NCBI RefSeq assembly: GCF_045063725.1
Contig: NZ_CP173695.1
DNA: 64,000 bases
From: Sellimonas catena
Lineage (GTDB): Bacteria; Bacillota; Clostridia; Lachnospirales; Lachnospiraceae
Strand: one strand, 5' to 3'
Of the stretch, positions 43,446 through 52,697 are shown piece by piece. Within the stretch, counting starts at the first letter, position 1. Each line of letters begins with the position of its first letter. The notes under the pieces were generated by a model, which was not told the origin of the DNA, ran no database searches, and worked only from the letters and a program-made list of their open reading frames with translations. A program made the position numbers and the translations under genes.

Positions 43446-45485
43446 CTATACAATCCTCCCAATATGATAAATAATAAAAGTCATTCCCCATGCAACAGCA
43501 AGCTGAAATACTGCTGAAAAACACATCCACTTCCAACTTCTTGCTTCTCTCTTGATTGTTGCCATTGCTGCTGCACATGGTATATAGAGCAGACAAAAAA
43601 TCATCAAGCAGAATGCATTTAACTGCCCGAAGCCTGCGGTACCGAGAATCCCTACCAAAGTGTTCATACCAGCTTCTGAAGTAATATTGGGAATACCAAA
43701 TAAAACTGCACAACTGGATACCACAACTTCTTTTGCAGAAATACCTGCGATTAAAGCCACTGCAATCTGCCAGTAACCAAGCCCAATCGGTTCAAAGAAA
43801 GGTACTAGCCAATGTCCAAGAACAGCTCCAAAACTGTCAACCATTTCCGTTGTGTAACCATGTGGTCCAAAGTTCAAGAGTATCCACATAGCAATAGACG
43901 CAACAAAAATCGTAGTACCCGCTTTTGTAAGATAATCTTTTACTTTTTCCCATACGTATATTGCCACGGTTCGGGAACTAGGGATTTTATATTCCGGTAA
44001 TTCAATCAACAGGTAATTTTCTGATTTTCTCTTGTCAATCAGATGAATGACTGCTGCTACCAGAATAGCAACCACCAGGCCAATCAGATACATGGAGTAT
44101 GCAACTATCATTGCACGTTCTTTAAAGAACATTTCCGCAAACAGTATATAAATTGGTAAACGTGCGCTACAGCTCATAAACGGAGTAATCAGCATTACTT
44201 TAAAGCGATCATGCTTATTCTCTAAAGTTCTGGAAGCCATAATTGCGGGAACCGTACACCCAAACCCTAAAATCATAGGTATGAAAGCTCTACCAGATAG
44301 TCCGAGTTTACTCATGATTCCTTCCATGACATAAGCAACACGAGCCATATATCCGCTATCTTCCAGAAAAGCTAGAGCTAAAAAAAGAATGAAGATATTC
44401 GGCAGGAAAGTCAAAATGCCTCCCACCCCAGCAATGATTCCGTCCACAATCAGAGAACATAGCACTTCATTCACTCCTGTAGCGACCAGCATATCACTAA
44501 CCAAGGCAGAAAAACTTTCAATTCCTACCTCTAAATATCCCTTAATCCAGTCCCCAATAGTAAAAGTCAAGAAGAATACTACTGCCATAATGCCAAGGAA
44601 AATCGGGATGCCCCAAACTCGGTGCGTCAGTGCCCTGTCTGCTTTCTCCGTCAGAGCGTCCTGCCGATCTTTATTAACCAGTACTTCTTTTATAATCTCC
44701 TGAATGAAATCATACTTCTCGTTAATGATATCCGATTCATAATTACGATCAATCACTGTTGGAAGATTGACGGAATAGCGTTTCGTAATCTCCTGATCCT
44801 GCTCCAACAGCTTGATTGCGTGCCAACGATAATTGGTTAAATCTGGATATTTCCGTTTCAGTTCCTCAATGATAAGGTCAATCTTATCTTCAATGTTATC
44901 ACTGTATACCATTGCATATTCTGCATGATGGTTATGTCTGTGTTTTGATATATATTTATGATGATGAATCAAGCATTCAGGGTCTTTACAGTCTTTATGA
45001 TGTGCCGCAGCATGAAGTAACACATCCAACCCTGTCCGCTTTCTGGCAGAAACCGGAATCACAGGGATACCTAACAATTCCGGCAGCCTGTGCGTATCAA
45101 TCTCCATACCACGTTTTTCCACAATATCCATCATGTTCAGTGCCAACACAACTGGCTTCCCCAACTCCAAAAGTTGTAAAGTTAAGTATAGATTCCGTTC
45201 CAATGCTGAAGCATCCGCAACGTCAATAATCACATCGACTTCATCACTTAGTATGAACTGTCGAGACACCTGTTCCTCCATAGTGTAAGAAGTCAGGCTG
45301 TATGTACCGGGGAGATCAACCAAGCGGATATTTAAGTCATGATCCTTGATTGCTCCCTCCACCTTTTCAACGGTAACACCTGGCCAATTTGCTACTTTTA
45401 AATTTGCACCGGTATATGCATTGAAAAGTGTAGTTTTCCCACAGTTTGGATTTCCGATGAAGCCTATTGTCAAATTCTCACTCAT
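43446..45485 (-). CDS. feoB: Ferrous iron transporter FeoB
   Basis: 679 residues. N-terminal GTPase: P-loop GFIGNPNCGKTTLFNAYTG, G3 DLPGTY, G4 NMMD, G5 region. The C-terminal part has about ten membrane segments with two Gate regions (PFMSCSARLPIY and its repeat). Moves Fe(II) into the cytosol under anaerobic, iron-poor conditions. Operon: MATE exporter, feoA, feoB, small Cys-rich protein, all minus strand with 6-12 base gaps. Confidence 0.97.
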   Translation of the reverse strand: MSENLTIGFIGNPNCGKTTLFNAYTGANLKVANWPGVTVEKVEGAIKDHDLNIRLVDLPGTYSLTSYTMEEQVSRQFILSDEVDVIIDVADASALERNLYLTLQLLELGKPVVLALNMMDIVEKRGMEIDTHRLPELLGIPVIPVSARKRTGLDVLLHAAAHHKDCKDPECLIHHHKYISKHRHNHHAEYAMVYSDNIEDKIDLIIEELKRKYPDLTNYRWHAIKLLEQDQEITKRYSVNLPTVIDRNYESDIINEKYDFIQEIIKEVLVNKDRQDALTEKADRALTHRVWGIPIFLGIMAVVFFLTFTIGDWIKGYLEVGIESFSALVSDMLVATGVNEVLCSLIVDGIIAGVGGILTFLPNIFILFLALAFLEDSGYMARVAYVMEGIMSKLGLSGRAFIPMILGFGCTVPAIMASRTLENKHDRFKVMLITPFMSCSARLPIYILFAEMFFKERAMIVAYSMYLIGLVVAILVAAVIHLIDKRKSENYLLIELPEYKIPSSRTVAIYVWEKVKDYLTKAGTTIFVASIAMWILLNFGPHGYTTEMVDSFGAVLGHWLVPFFEPIGLGYWQIAVALIAGISAKEVVVSSCAVLFGIPNITSEAGMNTLVGILGTAGFGQLNAFCLMIFCLLYIPCAAAMATIKREARSWKWMCFSAVFQLAVAWGMTFIIYHIGRIV

Positions 45486-45491
45486 CGAAAT

Positions 45492-45707
45492 TTACCCCAC
45501 TAATACTTTTTTTGTGATATTGCGCCCAAGGGCGAAACGCGTTCCTCGAACTTTTACAATCAGGACACCATGGTTTTTGCTATTTAAGACAGTGACAGGA
45601 GTACCACAGGTCATTCCTAATGCTTCAAGGCGCTTTCCTATATTGGTAGGCAATTCAATATCAGTAACTTTATAATTGTTATCTATCTTCCCATCACAAA
45701 GATACAT
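45492..45707 (-). CDS. feoA: FeoA-family SH3-like protein
   Basis: 71 residues, beta-barrel FeoA fold with VTDIELPTNIGKRLEALGMT, GTPVTVLNSKN and GTRFALGRNITKKVLV. FeoA aids FeoB-mediated uptake, probably through the FeoB GTPase domain. Sits 6 bases upstream of feoB; 11 bases after the MATE gene. Confidence 0.95.
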   Translation of the reverse strand: MYLCDGKIDNNYKVTDIELPTNIGKRLEALGMTCGTPVTVLNSKNHGVLIVKVRGTRFALGRNITKKVLVG

Positions 45708-45718
45708 ATACTTCCCTC

Positions 45719-47092
45719 CTATCGTTTTGCCATTACAGTTGACGGCATTTTACGAAACTCAGAGATCATCATGGAAATAGTAATCACTACAAGGATTGCA
45801 TCCGTCAAGGCAATTGCCAACCAGACACCACGAATTCCCATACCACCAATCATCGGCAGAAGCACACAAAGCGGAATAAACAGAATAATCTGACGGAACA
45901 GAACCAGCCATGTCGCCTTATTCGCCTTACCCAGAGACTGGAACAGTGTCACAGCGATCATGAAACTTCCCTGCAAAACATATGTACTGAACATAATACG
46001 GAAATTTGTAGCACCCGAAGCTGCTACGCCCGGTGTTGTAATAAACATGGACAATACTTTGGCCGGGAACAGTTCCGCCGGAATGTAGAATATCAAAGAT
46101 AATACTGTCGCAGCAATTACAAAAACCTTTGTCAGTGTCTTTACCCTGTCATAATCCTTTGCACCGTAATTCGTGCCTGCCGCCGGCTGAAAACCTTGGC
46201 TAATTCCCCAAAGTGGAACAAAGGAGAAATTCCAGAACCGAAGTGCTGCACCCAAAAGAATTTGTGAAGTTTCTCCACCATAATTAGCTGCAACTCGATA
46301 AATAACCGTCTGCTGTACCAAAGTCAAAATCTGCATCAGCAGCGCCGATACACCTACAGAAAGAACCTGCGGAAGCAGCTCTCCATCAATACGGATACGT
46401 CCAATCTTTACATTTGGACTTTTTTTCCTGAAATACCAAAGCGTAATAACTGCCTGAACAAATTGAGAAAGAATTGTTGCAAAAGCTGCCGCTTCAATTC
46501 CCATACCATAAGGTTTCAAAATAGTAATAAATATTGGATCAAGGATAATATTTAAAATGGCACCGCTGGCAATAATACTCATTGCCTTTTTAAGCTGCCC
46601 TTCTCCACGAATGACCATGTTAGCACTCTGAAAGAAGTTTACAAATAAGGAACCTGCAAAGACAATACGCAAGTATTTTTCCGCATAATTTAAAATGTTA
46701 TCACTAGCTCCAGCCAAAGAAAGAAGTTGTCTGGTAAACACCATACCTATTATTGTATAAATAACAGACAGCAAAATAACCATTGCTACCAGATTTCCCA
46801 TAATCTTTTTGATTGTCCCTTCATCTTTCTTTCCAATCGCCCTGGATAACACAGAAGCAGATCCAACTCCTAACATTGCCGCAGAACCCGCATTGATGAG
46901 TGTAAAAGGATAAGACACCGATACGGCGCCCATCTGAGCCGCCCCTACCATCTGTCCTATAAAAATTGAATCCATCATATTATAAAGCCCGACAACAACC
47001 ATACCTAAGATTGCTGGTATGCTTAATTCTAACATGAGAGAAAATGGATTTTTGGTCAATAACTTTGTTCTTGTATCAATTGCTTTTTCCAT
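45719..47092 (-). CDS. MATE-family efflux transporter
   Basis: 457 residues from the ATG at 47092 with GGAGGAATCAACA upstream; a TTG start at 47107 is possible. Twelve membrane segments in two homologous halves; MATE features include LYNMMDSIFIGQMVG, GEGQLKKAM and a PAAGTNYGAKDYDRV second-half signature. Exports cations, drugs or small organic metal chelators by Na+ or H+ antiport. First gene of the feo operon and behind a DtxR-like box, so likely iron-linked. Confidence 0.93.
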   Translation of the reverse strand: MEKAIDTRTKLLTKNPFSLMLELSIPAILGMVVVGLYNMMDSIFIGQMVGAAQMGAVSVSYPFTLINAGSAAMLGVGSASVLSRAIGKKDEGTIKKIMGNLVAMVILLSVIYTIIGMVFTRQLLSLAGASDNILNYAEKYLRIVFAGSLFVNFFQSANMVIRGEGQLKKAMSIIASGAILNIILDPIFITILKPYGMGIEAAAFATILSQFVQAVITLWYFRKKSPNVKIGRIRIDGELLPQVLSVGVSALLMQILTLVQQTVIYRVAANYGGETSQILLGAALRFWNFSFVPLWGISQGFQPAAGTNYGAKDYDRVKTLTKVFVIAATVLSLIFYIPAELFPAKVLSMFITTPGVAASGATNFRIMFSTYVLQGSFMIAVTLFQSLGKANKATWLVLFRQIILFIPLCVLLPMIGGMGIRGVWLAIALTDAILVVITISMMISEFRKMPSTVMAKR

Positions 47093-47115
47093 TGTTGATT
47101 CCTCCAAAAAATAAA

Positions 47116-47134
47116 TTAGCTTAGTCTAACCATT
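47116..47134 (-). promoter_or_regulatory. DtxR/IdeR-like iron box upstream of the MATE-feoAB operon
   Basis: Plus-strand TTAGCTTAGTCTAACCATT matches the DtxR/IdeR consensus TTAGGTTAGSCTAACCTAA at most positions, including the inner TTAG-CTAA palindrome. It lies 24 bases before the MATE ATG. Binding by an Fe(II)-repressor is inferred; no dtxR gene is in the window. Confidence 0.65.
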
Positions 47135-47273
47135 TTTATTATAGCGAATCATATCGCGTTTTGTCCGCTCTGTTTAGCAGGGTTTCAGCTCCATTTAGAA
47201 ATCATTTGTTTGTTCTATATAAAACGCGCTGCCGTCCCTACTTCCCAAAACATTCATTTCCTGTCAATCGGAT

Positions 47274-48191
47274 CTATTTCAAGAATCCGTTTACAATGCA
47301 TTCTTCCGCCTCTTTTTCCGTTAATCCCAAAGTCATGAGTTTTATTAACTGCTCACCGGCGATTTTGCCAATTGCTGCTTCATGAATAAGCATTGCATCC
47401 ATATGCCTAGCATCCAATTTCGGGATAGAAAGTACCCTTGCTTGATCCATAATGATTGCATCACATTCTGCATGTCCGTTACATATATTCGCACCTATAA
47501 TATTGGCCTCGAAGCTCTGATTAGAATAATCTTTAGCAACAGAACGGGAAATGACATCAGCATTGGAAAATTCCCCTTTTAATTCCACTTCATAAATACT
47601 GGTTGCTTTCTGTTTTCCATGTGTCATAAGCCGTTCCTTAATTACCAGCTTTGCACCTTTCGAAAGCACTGCTTTTGAAGTACGAATCGTAGAATCCACT
47701 CCTTTAATCTGTACCATTTCCATCTCCACATAGCTTCCTTCTTCCTGATATACCTCTGTAACAGGATTCAGAATACGCTTTCCATATCCCTCCCCAGTTC
47801 CATAATGTTTTTCTACGTATTTAACTTTAGCATTCCTTCCCACAAAAAAGCGATGAATTCCATCGTGTTGGGAATCTAACGCACCACTGTTATGAATGCC
47901 ACATCCGGCAACAATTACCACATCACAATCGTTACCAATATAAAAGTCATTATAGACCACTTCCTTAAAGCCACTTTTGCTTAGTATTACGGGAATATGT
48001 ACACTTTCCTTCTTGGTTCCCGGCTTAATTCTTATATCAATTCCACTCTTTCCTTCTTTGGAAACAATATTAATACTGGCTGTTGTATTTCTTGCTGTCA
48101 TTTGACCATTGGCACGGATATTATAAGCTCCCGCAGGAATTTCATGAAGATCTGCAACCTCTTCTAATAATCTCTTCTGAATCTTATCCAT
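47274..48191 (-). CDS. SufB/SufD-like Fe-S cluster scaffold subunit
   Basis: 305 residues with the SufBD beta-helix sequences ISIVSKEGKSGIDIRI-like N-terminus, GIHNSGALDSQHDGIHRFFV, AKVKYVEKHYGTGEGYGKRI and the C-terminal ARHMDAMLIHEAAIGKIAGE followed by QLIKLM. Shorter than full SufB (about 470). With SufC alone it forms the minimal SufBC or SmsBC-type pair found in strict anaerobes, without SufS, SufU or SufD in the neighbourhood. Overlaps sufC by one base. Confidence 0.9.
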   Translation of the reverse strand: MDKIQKRLLEEVADLHEIPAGAYNIRANGQMTARNTTASINIVSKEGKSGIDIRIKPGTKKESVHIPVILSKSGFKEVVYNDFYIGNDCDVVIVAGCGIHNSGALDSQHDGIHRFFVGRNAKVKYVEKHYGTGEGYGKRILNPVTEVYQEEGSYVEMEMVQIKGVDSTIRTSKAVLSKGAKLVIKERLMTHGKQKATSIYEVELKGEFSNADVISRSVAKDYSNQSFEANIIGANICNGHAECDAIIMDQARVLSIPKLDARHMDAMLIHEAAIGKIAGEQLIKLMTLGLTEKEAEECIVNGFLK

Positions 48192-48934
48192 TATCTCCTG
48201 CCTCCTTCATAAAACTTTTTACACATATCCACCGCAGAAACAGTCCCTAAAAGTTCTGGTAGAACCTCATCCCTGCTTCCTTTTCTGATAATTTTTCCTT
48301 CTGAAATGACTACGATATCATCAGCAATTTTTAAAATTCTCTCCTGATGGGAAATTATAATAATTATTCTTCCTTTATTCCTCTCACGCATTCGTTCAAA
48401 TACCTGGATTAAGTTTTGAAAACTCCACAAATCAATTCCTGCCTCTGGTTCATCAAAAATAGAGAGCTTGGTTCCTCTGGCAAGTACCATGGCAATTTCA
48501 ATCCGTTTTAATTCTCCTCCTGAAAGACTCGCATTTAACTCACGATGTATATAATCCTTTGCACATAACCCTACTTCAGATAAATATTCGCAGGCATCTC
48601 CAAATGACAAGTTTCTGCCAGAAGCCATTCGGAGCAAATCCAACACTCGAATCCCTTTGAACCTGACGGGTTGTTGGAATGCAAAACTAATTCCATTTTT
48701 AGCACGTTCTGAAATACTCATGTCGGTAATATCATGCCCTTCCATAAAAATAGAGCCGGATGCCGGACTCTCAATACCTGCAATCAGCTTTGCCAATGTA
48801 GATTTACCTCCTCCATTTGGCCCAGTAACTACTACAAACTTTCCATCATCTACCGTAAGATTAATATTACTCAAAATTTTCTTTGTACCTTTTTCCTCCT
48901 TCACATCAAAGGATAATCGCTCTAACTTTAGCAT
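48191..48934 (-). CDS. sufC: SufC Fe-S assembly ATPase
   Basis: 247 residues: Walker A VTGPNGGGKSTLAKLIAGI, family hallmark SFAFQQPVRFKGI, signature LSGGELKRIEIAMV, Walker B KLSIFDEPEAGIDL, H-loop IIISHQERI. Drives the SufB scaffold during Fe-S assembly. GGAG ribosome site before the ATG at 48934; no upstream promoter stands out in the 277 bases to the csoR terminator. Confidence 0.95.
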   Translation of the reverse strand: MLKLERLSFDVKEEKGTKKILSNINLTVDDGKFVVVTGPNGGGKSTLAKLIAGIESPASGSIFMEGHDITDMSISERAKNGISFAFQQPVRFKGIRVLDLLRMASGRNLSFGDACEYLSEVGLCAKDYIHRELNASLSGGELKRIEIAMVLARGTKLSIFDEPEAGIDLWSFQNLIQVFERMRERNKGRIIIIISHQERILKIADDIVVISEGKIIRKGSRDEVLPELLGTVSAVDMCKKFYEGGRR

Positions 48935-49127
48935 ATTTATATTCTCCTAACTTTTTAACCATTTCGTTTGGATATGGTTCTATTAACTTCTTTTTCTAGT
49001 TTCATACAATACTATCTATGTTCAAGCAAACAAGCCAATATCAAATCTTTTTCAATAATTCATAAACAGCTCGTTTTACAATCATATTCTGCTTCCATGA
49101 TGACCGTTTCCCCAGGCACACTTTTCT

Positions 49128-49177
49128 CTCATAGGAAAAATATGCTCATCATAATGTAGACAAATTTTTCCTATGAG
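49128..49177 (-). terminator. Terminator of the copA-copZ-csoR operon
   Basis: CTCATAGGAAAAAT (49128-49141) and ATTTTTCCTATGAG (49164-49177), perfect 14-bp stem downstream of csoR. Confidence 0.85.
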
Positions 49178-49211
49178 ACCAAAAGCTTCCTGGAGTTCAT
49201 TCAGCCTTATG

Positions 49212-49475
49212 CTAATTAGACATTTTTTCCAATAAACTTAATGCTTCTTCCAATTTAGGATTTGGCTTGTCTGTCTGTAATGCTTCTGCAACACAACTCC
49301 GTATATGTGCCTGCATAATTTCTTGATTTGCGCTTTTTAATAGCGCTTGCGTAGCCAATAGCTGATTAGATATATCTACACAATATCTATTTTCATCAAC
49401 CATTTTTAATATGCCGTCTAATTGTCCACGGGCAACCTTCAGTTTATGAGATACATCCGTTTTTTTAGCCTTCAC
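49212..49475 (-). CDS. csoR: CsoR-family copper-sensing repressor
   Basis: 87 residues from GTG at 49475 (AAGGAGG upstream). All-helical CsoR/RcnR fold with the Cu(I) ligands in order: Cys of NRYCVD, His of QAHIRSC and its Cys, a C-H-C pattern of CsoR (not RcnR). Represses the copA operon when copper is scarce and releases it when Cu(I) binds. Third gene after copA and copZ. Confidence 0.93.
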   Translation of the reverse strand: MKAKKTDVSHKLKVARGQLDGILKMVDENRYCVDISNQLLATQALLKSANQEIMQAHIRSCVAEALQTDKPNPKLEEALSLLEKMSN

Positions 49476-49554
49476 TTTATAATTCCTCCTTACGTACAGC
49501 AGGAAATGTTTCATAGATACCTGAAATATACCTATTTTTATACTTAATCAACTA

Positions 49555-49764
49555 TCACTGTATTTTTTTTACTTCATATCCAGCCTCTTCAACTGCATCA
49601 GATAAAATTACATCAGATACTTCAACTCCCAACGTAACTTCTGCCGTCTTTTTTTCAAGGCTCACATCAACATTTGTTACACCGCTCACAGCCATAAGCG
49701 CATTTTTAACATGCATCACACAATTTCCACATACCATTCCTTCAATATTAATCGTTTTTTTCAT
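49555..49764 (-). CDS. copZ: CopZ-like copper chaperone
   Basis: 69 residues, one heavy-metal-associated domain with the metal motif GMVCGNCVMHVKNAL (CxxC) near residue 9. Passes Cu(I) to CopA. Between copA and csoR on the same strand, 20 bases after copA. Confidence 0.93.
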   Translation of the reverse strand: MKKTINIEGMVCGNCVMHVKNALMAVSGVTNVDVSLEKKTAEVTLGVEVSDVILSDAVEEAGYEVKKIQ

Positions 49765-49784
49765 TTTATTTTTTCTCCTTTTCT

Positions 49785-52079
49785 TTATAAATCAGTATCT
49801 GTCATATGTTTTGATTTAAAAAATCTTAACCTTAATGCATTAGTCACAACAAAAACAGAACTAAAGCTCATTGCAAATGCTCCGATCATAGGGTTTAATT
49901 TCAAGCCAAAACCTGAATAAAACAATCCTGCTGCAATCGGAATTCCAATCGTGTTATAAAAGAACGCCCAAAATAAATTTTGTTTAATATTTCGGATTAC
50001 CGATTTACTTAATTGAATGGCGGTTACAACATCCAAAAGGTCACTTTTCATCAACACGATATCAGCCGATTCAATCGCAACATCTGTACCTGCGCCAATT
50101 GCAATTCCAATGTCCGCTCTTGCCAATGCAGGTGCATCATTAATGCCATCTCCTACCATTGCCACTTTTTTTCCGGAGCCTTGTAATTGACGCACTTCGC
50201 GTTCCTTATCTTGAGGCAATACTTCTGCAACTATTCGGTCTACTCCTACCTGCTTTTGAATTGCTGTTGCTGTTTTTGTATTATCACCGGTCAACATCAC
50301 AGTCTCAATTCCCATATTTCTAAGTTCTTCAATCGCCTGTCGGCTTGTGGGCTTAACCACATCGGCTACACCGATAATGCCAATCAACTCTTGATCTTTC
50401 GCAAAAAATAACGGTGTCATTCCCTGCTCGGCCATTTCTCCGCCAATTTTTTGAAGCGCACCACCAGCAACATGACTAGCACCAAGTAACCGTGTATTGC
50501 CTGCAAGACAAATCGAGCCATTAATAATTCCGGTAATTCCCTGTCCTGGAATCTGTTTAAACTCACTTACACCCAGATAATTTAAATTTCTTTTGTCAGC
50601 TTCTGCAACAATCGCATCTGCCAACGGATGTTCTGAAAGCTTTTCCAAAGATGCTGCTATTTGGATTAACTCTCTCTCTGTTACTCCATTTGAACAGATA
50701 ATATTTGTTACGGTAGGCTTTCCCTGAGTAATTGTTCCTGTTTTATCAAGTACAACCGTATCCACACTATGTGCCGTTTCAAGTGCTTCTGCAGATTTCA
50801 GCAAAATTCCATTTGTCGCGCCTTTACCTGTTCCCACCATGATTGCAGTAGGAGTTGCAAGTCCTAATGCGCAAGGGCACGAAATAACTAAAACAGAAAT
50901 TCCAATAGATAAAGCAAATTCAAAACTTTGTCCGGCTATCAGCCATACTACTACTGCCAATAACGCTATTGTAATCACAACCGGCACAAAAATTCCACTT
51001 ACTTTGTCAGCCATTTTTGCAATTGGAGCTTTGGAACTTGTCGCTTCATCAACAAGCTTTACAATCTGTGCTAAAGTCGTATCATCCCCAACTTTAGTGG
51101 CTTTCATTTTGAAATAGCCCGCTTTGTTAATAGTAGCGCCAATTACTTTATCATCTACGTGTTTTTCTACTGGAATACTCTCTCCTGTCAATGCTGATTC
51201 GTCAATTGAAGCCGTTCCCTCGATTATTTCACCATCAACCGGAATCGCCTCTCCACTTTTAACAATTAATATATCGCCTTGATTTACTTCTTCTACTGGT
51301 ATTTGCAATTCAATACCATTTCTAAGAATTGTAGCTGTCTTAGGCGCCAAATTCATTAGTTTTGTTATCGCATCCGAAGTCTTTCCTTTTGCACGTGCTT
51401 CAAAAAACTTCCCAAGAGTAATGAGTGCTAGAATCATTCCTGCAGACTCAAAGTACAAATCCATCATAAAGTTATGTACCATTTGCATATCACTATGCCC
51501 GAATCCATATCCGATCTTATATATGGCATATATTCCATATACAATTGCAGCACTGGACCCTATAGCAATAAGTGAATCCATATTAGGTGCTCCTTGGAAT
51601 AACGTTTTAAAACCGACTTTATAATATCGGAAATTCACATATACAATTGGAAGCAGTAACAAAAACTGAGTAAAAGCAAAAATCATTGCATTTTTCATTC
51701 CTGTAAGGATTGGGGGCAAAGGCCACCCCATCATATGTCCCATTGAAATGTAGAAAAGTAAACCTCCAAACACCAATGAAATAACTAAACGTTTTTTCAT
51801 TTTTTGATATTCAATTTTTGCTGTGTCATCTCCGACATTTTTTTCAGTCTTCTTAGATTTACCTGACGCCTGCGGAAAAGCCCCATATCCTGCCTTCTCC
51901 ACAGCTTTTACGATTTCATCCGCACTTAAAACGGTTTCATCATAAGAGGCAACCATACTGTTTTTTAACAAGTTTACTGCAACCTCCTGTATACCCGGAA
52001 GTTTTGAAACACTCTTTTCAACACGGGCAGAGCAGGCCGAACAAGTCATGCCTGTTATATCGAACTGTTCCTTTTGCAA
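49785..52079 (-). CDS. copA: Copper-exporting P-type ATPase
   Basis: 764 residues. One N-terminal HMA domain with GMTCSACSARVEK; eight membrane segments; the CPC ion motif in SCPCALGLATPTAIMVGTGK; DKTGTITQG phosphorylation site; SEHPLADAI (HP motif); GDGINDAPALARADIGIAIG hinge. Sequence around CPC and the C-terminal FYNTIGIPIAAG features are of the Cu(I) P1B-1 group. First gene of the copA-copZ-csoR operon. Confidence 0.97.
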   Translation of the reverse strand: MQKEQFDITGMTCSACSARVEKSVSKLPGIQEVAVNLLKNSMVASYDETVLSADEIVKAVEKAGYGAFPQASGKSKKTEKNVGDDTAKIEYQKMKKRLVISLVFGGLLFYISMGHMMGWPLPPILTGMKNAMIFAFTQFLLLLPIVYVNFRYYKVGFKTLFQGAPNMDSLIAIGSSAAIVYGIYAIYKIGYGFGHSDMQMVHNFMMDLYFESAGMILALITLGKFFEARAKGKTSDAITKLMNLAPKTATILRNGIELQIPVEEVNQGDILIVKSGEAIPVDGEIIEGTASIDESALTGESIPVEKHVDDKVIGATINKAGYFKMKATKVGDDTTLAQIVKLVDEATSSKAPIAKMADKVSGIFVPVVITIALLAVVVWLIAGQSFEFALSIGISVLVISCPCALGLATPTAIMVGTGKGATNGILLKSAEALETAHSVDTVVLDKTGTITQGKPTVTNIICSNGVTERELIQIAASLEKLSEHPLADAIVAEADKRNLNYLGVSEFKQIPGQGITGIINGSICLAGNTRLLGASHVAGGALQKIGGEMAEQGMTPLFFAKDQELIGIIGVADVVKPTSRQAIEELRNMGIETVMLTGDNTKTATAIQKQVGVDRIVAEVLPQDKEREVRQLQGSGKKVAMVGDGINDAPALARADIGIAIGAGTDVAIESADIVLMKSDLLDVVTAIQLSKSVIRNIKQNLFWAFFYNTIGIPIAAGLFYSGFGLKLNPMIGAFAMSFSSVFVVTNALRLRFFKSKHMTDTDL

Positions 52080-52113
52080 CTTTATCCCTTCTTTCTCAAT
52101 ATATTGCCCCCCT

Positions 52114-52127
52114 CCCCTGTAGGGTAC
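52114..52127 (-). promoter_or_regulatory. Candidate CsoR operator in the copA leader
   Basis: Plus strand TCCCCTGTAGGGTA reads on the minus strand as TACCCTACAGGGGA, a G/C-tract palindrome like CsoR sites, about 35 bases before the copA ATG and just after a possible -10. The cognate CsoR is encoded in the same operon. Confidence 0.55.
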
Positions 52128-52268
52128 TCATAATTTATAAATAATGAGGTCCAAAGCATTGGGGAAAATGCTAAAAACCTCTTGCGAAAAATAATAGTGT
52201 ACACCCGGCCATTCTCATGACCGATTCATATTATACCTGTATCTTTCTTATTTTGTCCGCTCCACAAA

Positions 52269-52340
52269 GTAGGTTTTTGACTCCAAAAGGAATTTCCCAT
52301 TTTTTTCAATCCATTCCGTAGGTTTTTGGCTCCAAAAGGA
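52269..52340 (+). repeat. Pair of 23-bp direct repeats in the copA / metal-operon intergenic region
   Basis: GTAGGTTTTTGACTCCAAAAGGA at 52269-52291 and GTAGGTTTTTGGCTCCAAAAGGA at 52318-52340 differ at one base and are 49 bases apart; CCGCTCCA also recurs beside each. In the 390-bp region between divergent metal operons. Role unknown. Confidence 0.6.
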
Positions 52341-52395
52341 TGTATCCGCTCCAAAACTATTGACTACTAAAAAAATCATTCATATACTAATCACA

Positions 52396-52425
52396 TGAAC
52401 GATTAAACAATCGTTTAATCATTCA
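52396..52425 (+). promoter_or_regulatory. 30-bp operator-like palindrome upstream of the Zn/Cd operon
   Basis: TGAACGATTAAAC-aatc-GTTTAATCATTCA: 13-bp arms with one mismatch, 45 bases before the metallochaperone gene. Form and position fit an ArsR/SmtB-type site, and two ArsR genes are nearby (56.0-56.8 kb). Binding is inference. Confidence 0.6.
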
Positions 52426-52469
52426 TTAGTCTAACCAAAAAAAATATATTTAGAAAGGGGATCTTTATA

Positions 52470-52688
52470 ATGAAAAAGACCATTAAACTTATTGACCTGG
52501 ATTGCGGACACTGCGCAACCAAAATTGAAAATGCTGTAAAAAAAATTGACGGAGTAACTAATGTATCTGTAAGCTTCATCAAACAGAAAATGGATCTCGA
52601 AGCTCCCGATGATAAATTCGATGCCATTTTTGCAGAAGCCAAAAATCTTATCAAGAAAATCGAACCGGACGTAACAGTTAAATTGTAA
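52470..52688 (+). CDS. Stand-alone heavy-metal-associated domain protein
   Basis: 72 residues, HMA fold with LDCGHCATKIENAV (CxxC) near residue 11. Likely delivers a divalent metal to the ATPase downstream, which has no HMA of its own. GGGGATC region and AAAGGGG ribosome site precede the ATG. First gene of HMA, radical SAM, P-type ATPase. Confidence 0.9.
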   Translation: MKKTIKLIDLDCGHCATKIENAVKKIDGVTNVSVSFIKQKMDLEAPDDKFDAIFAEAKNLIKKIEPDVTVKL

Positions 52689-52697
52689 ATCGGTTCA

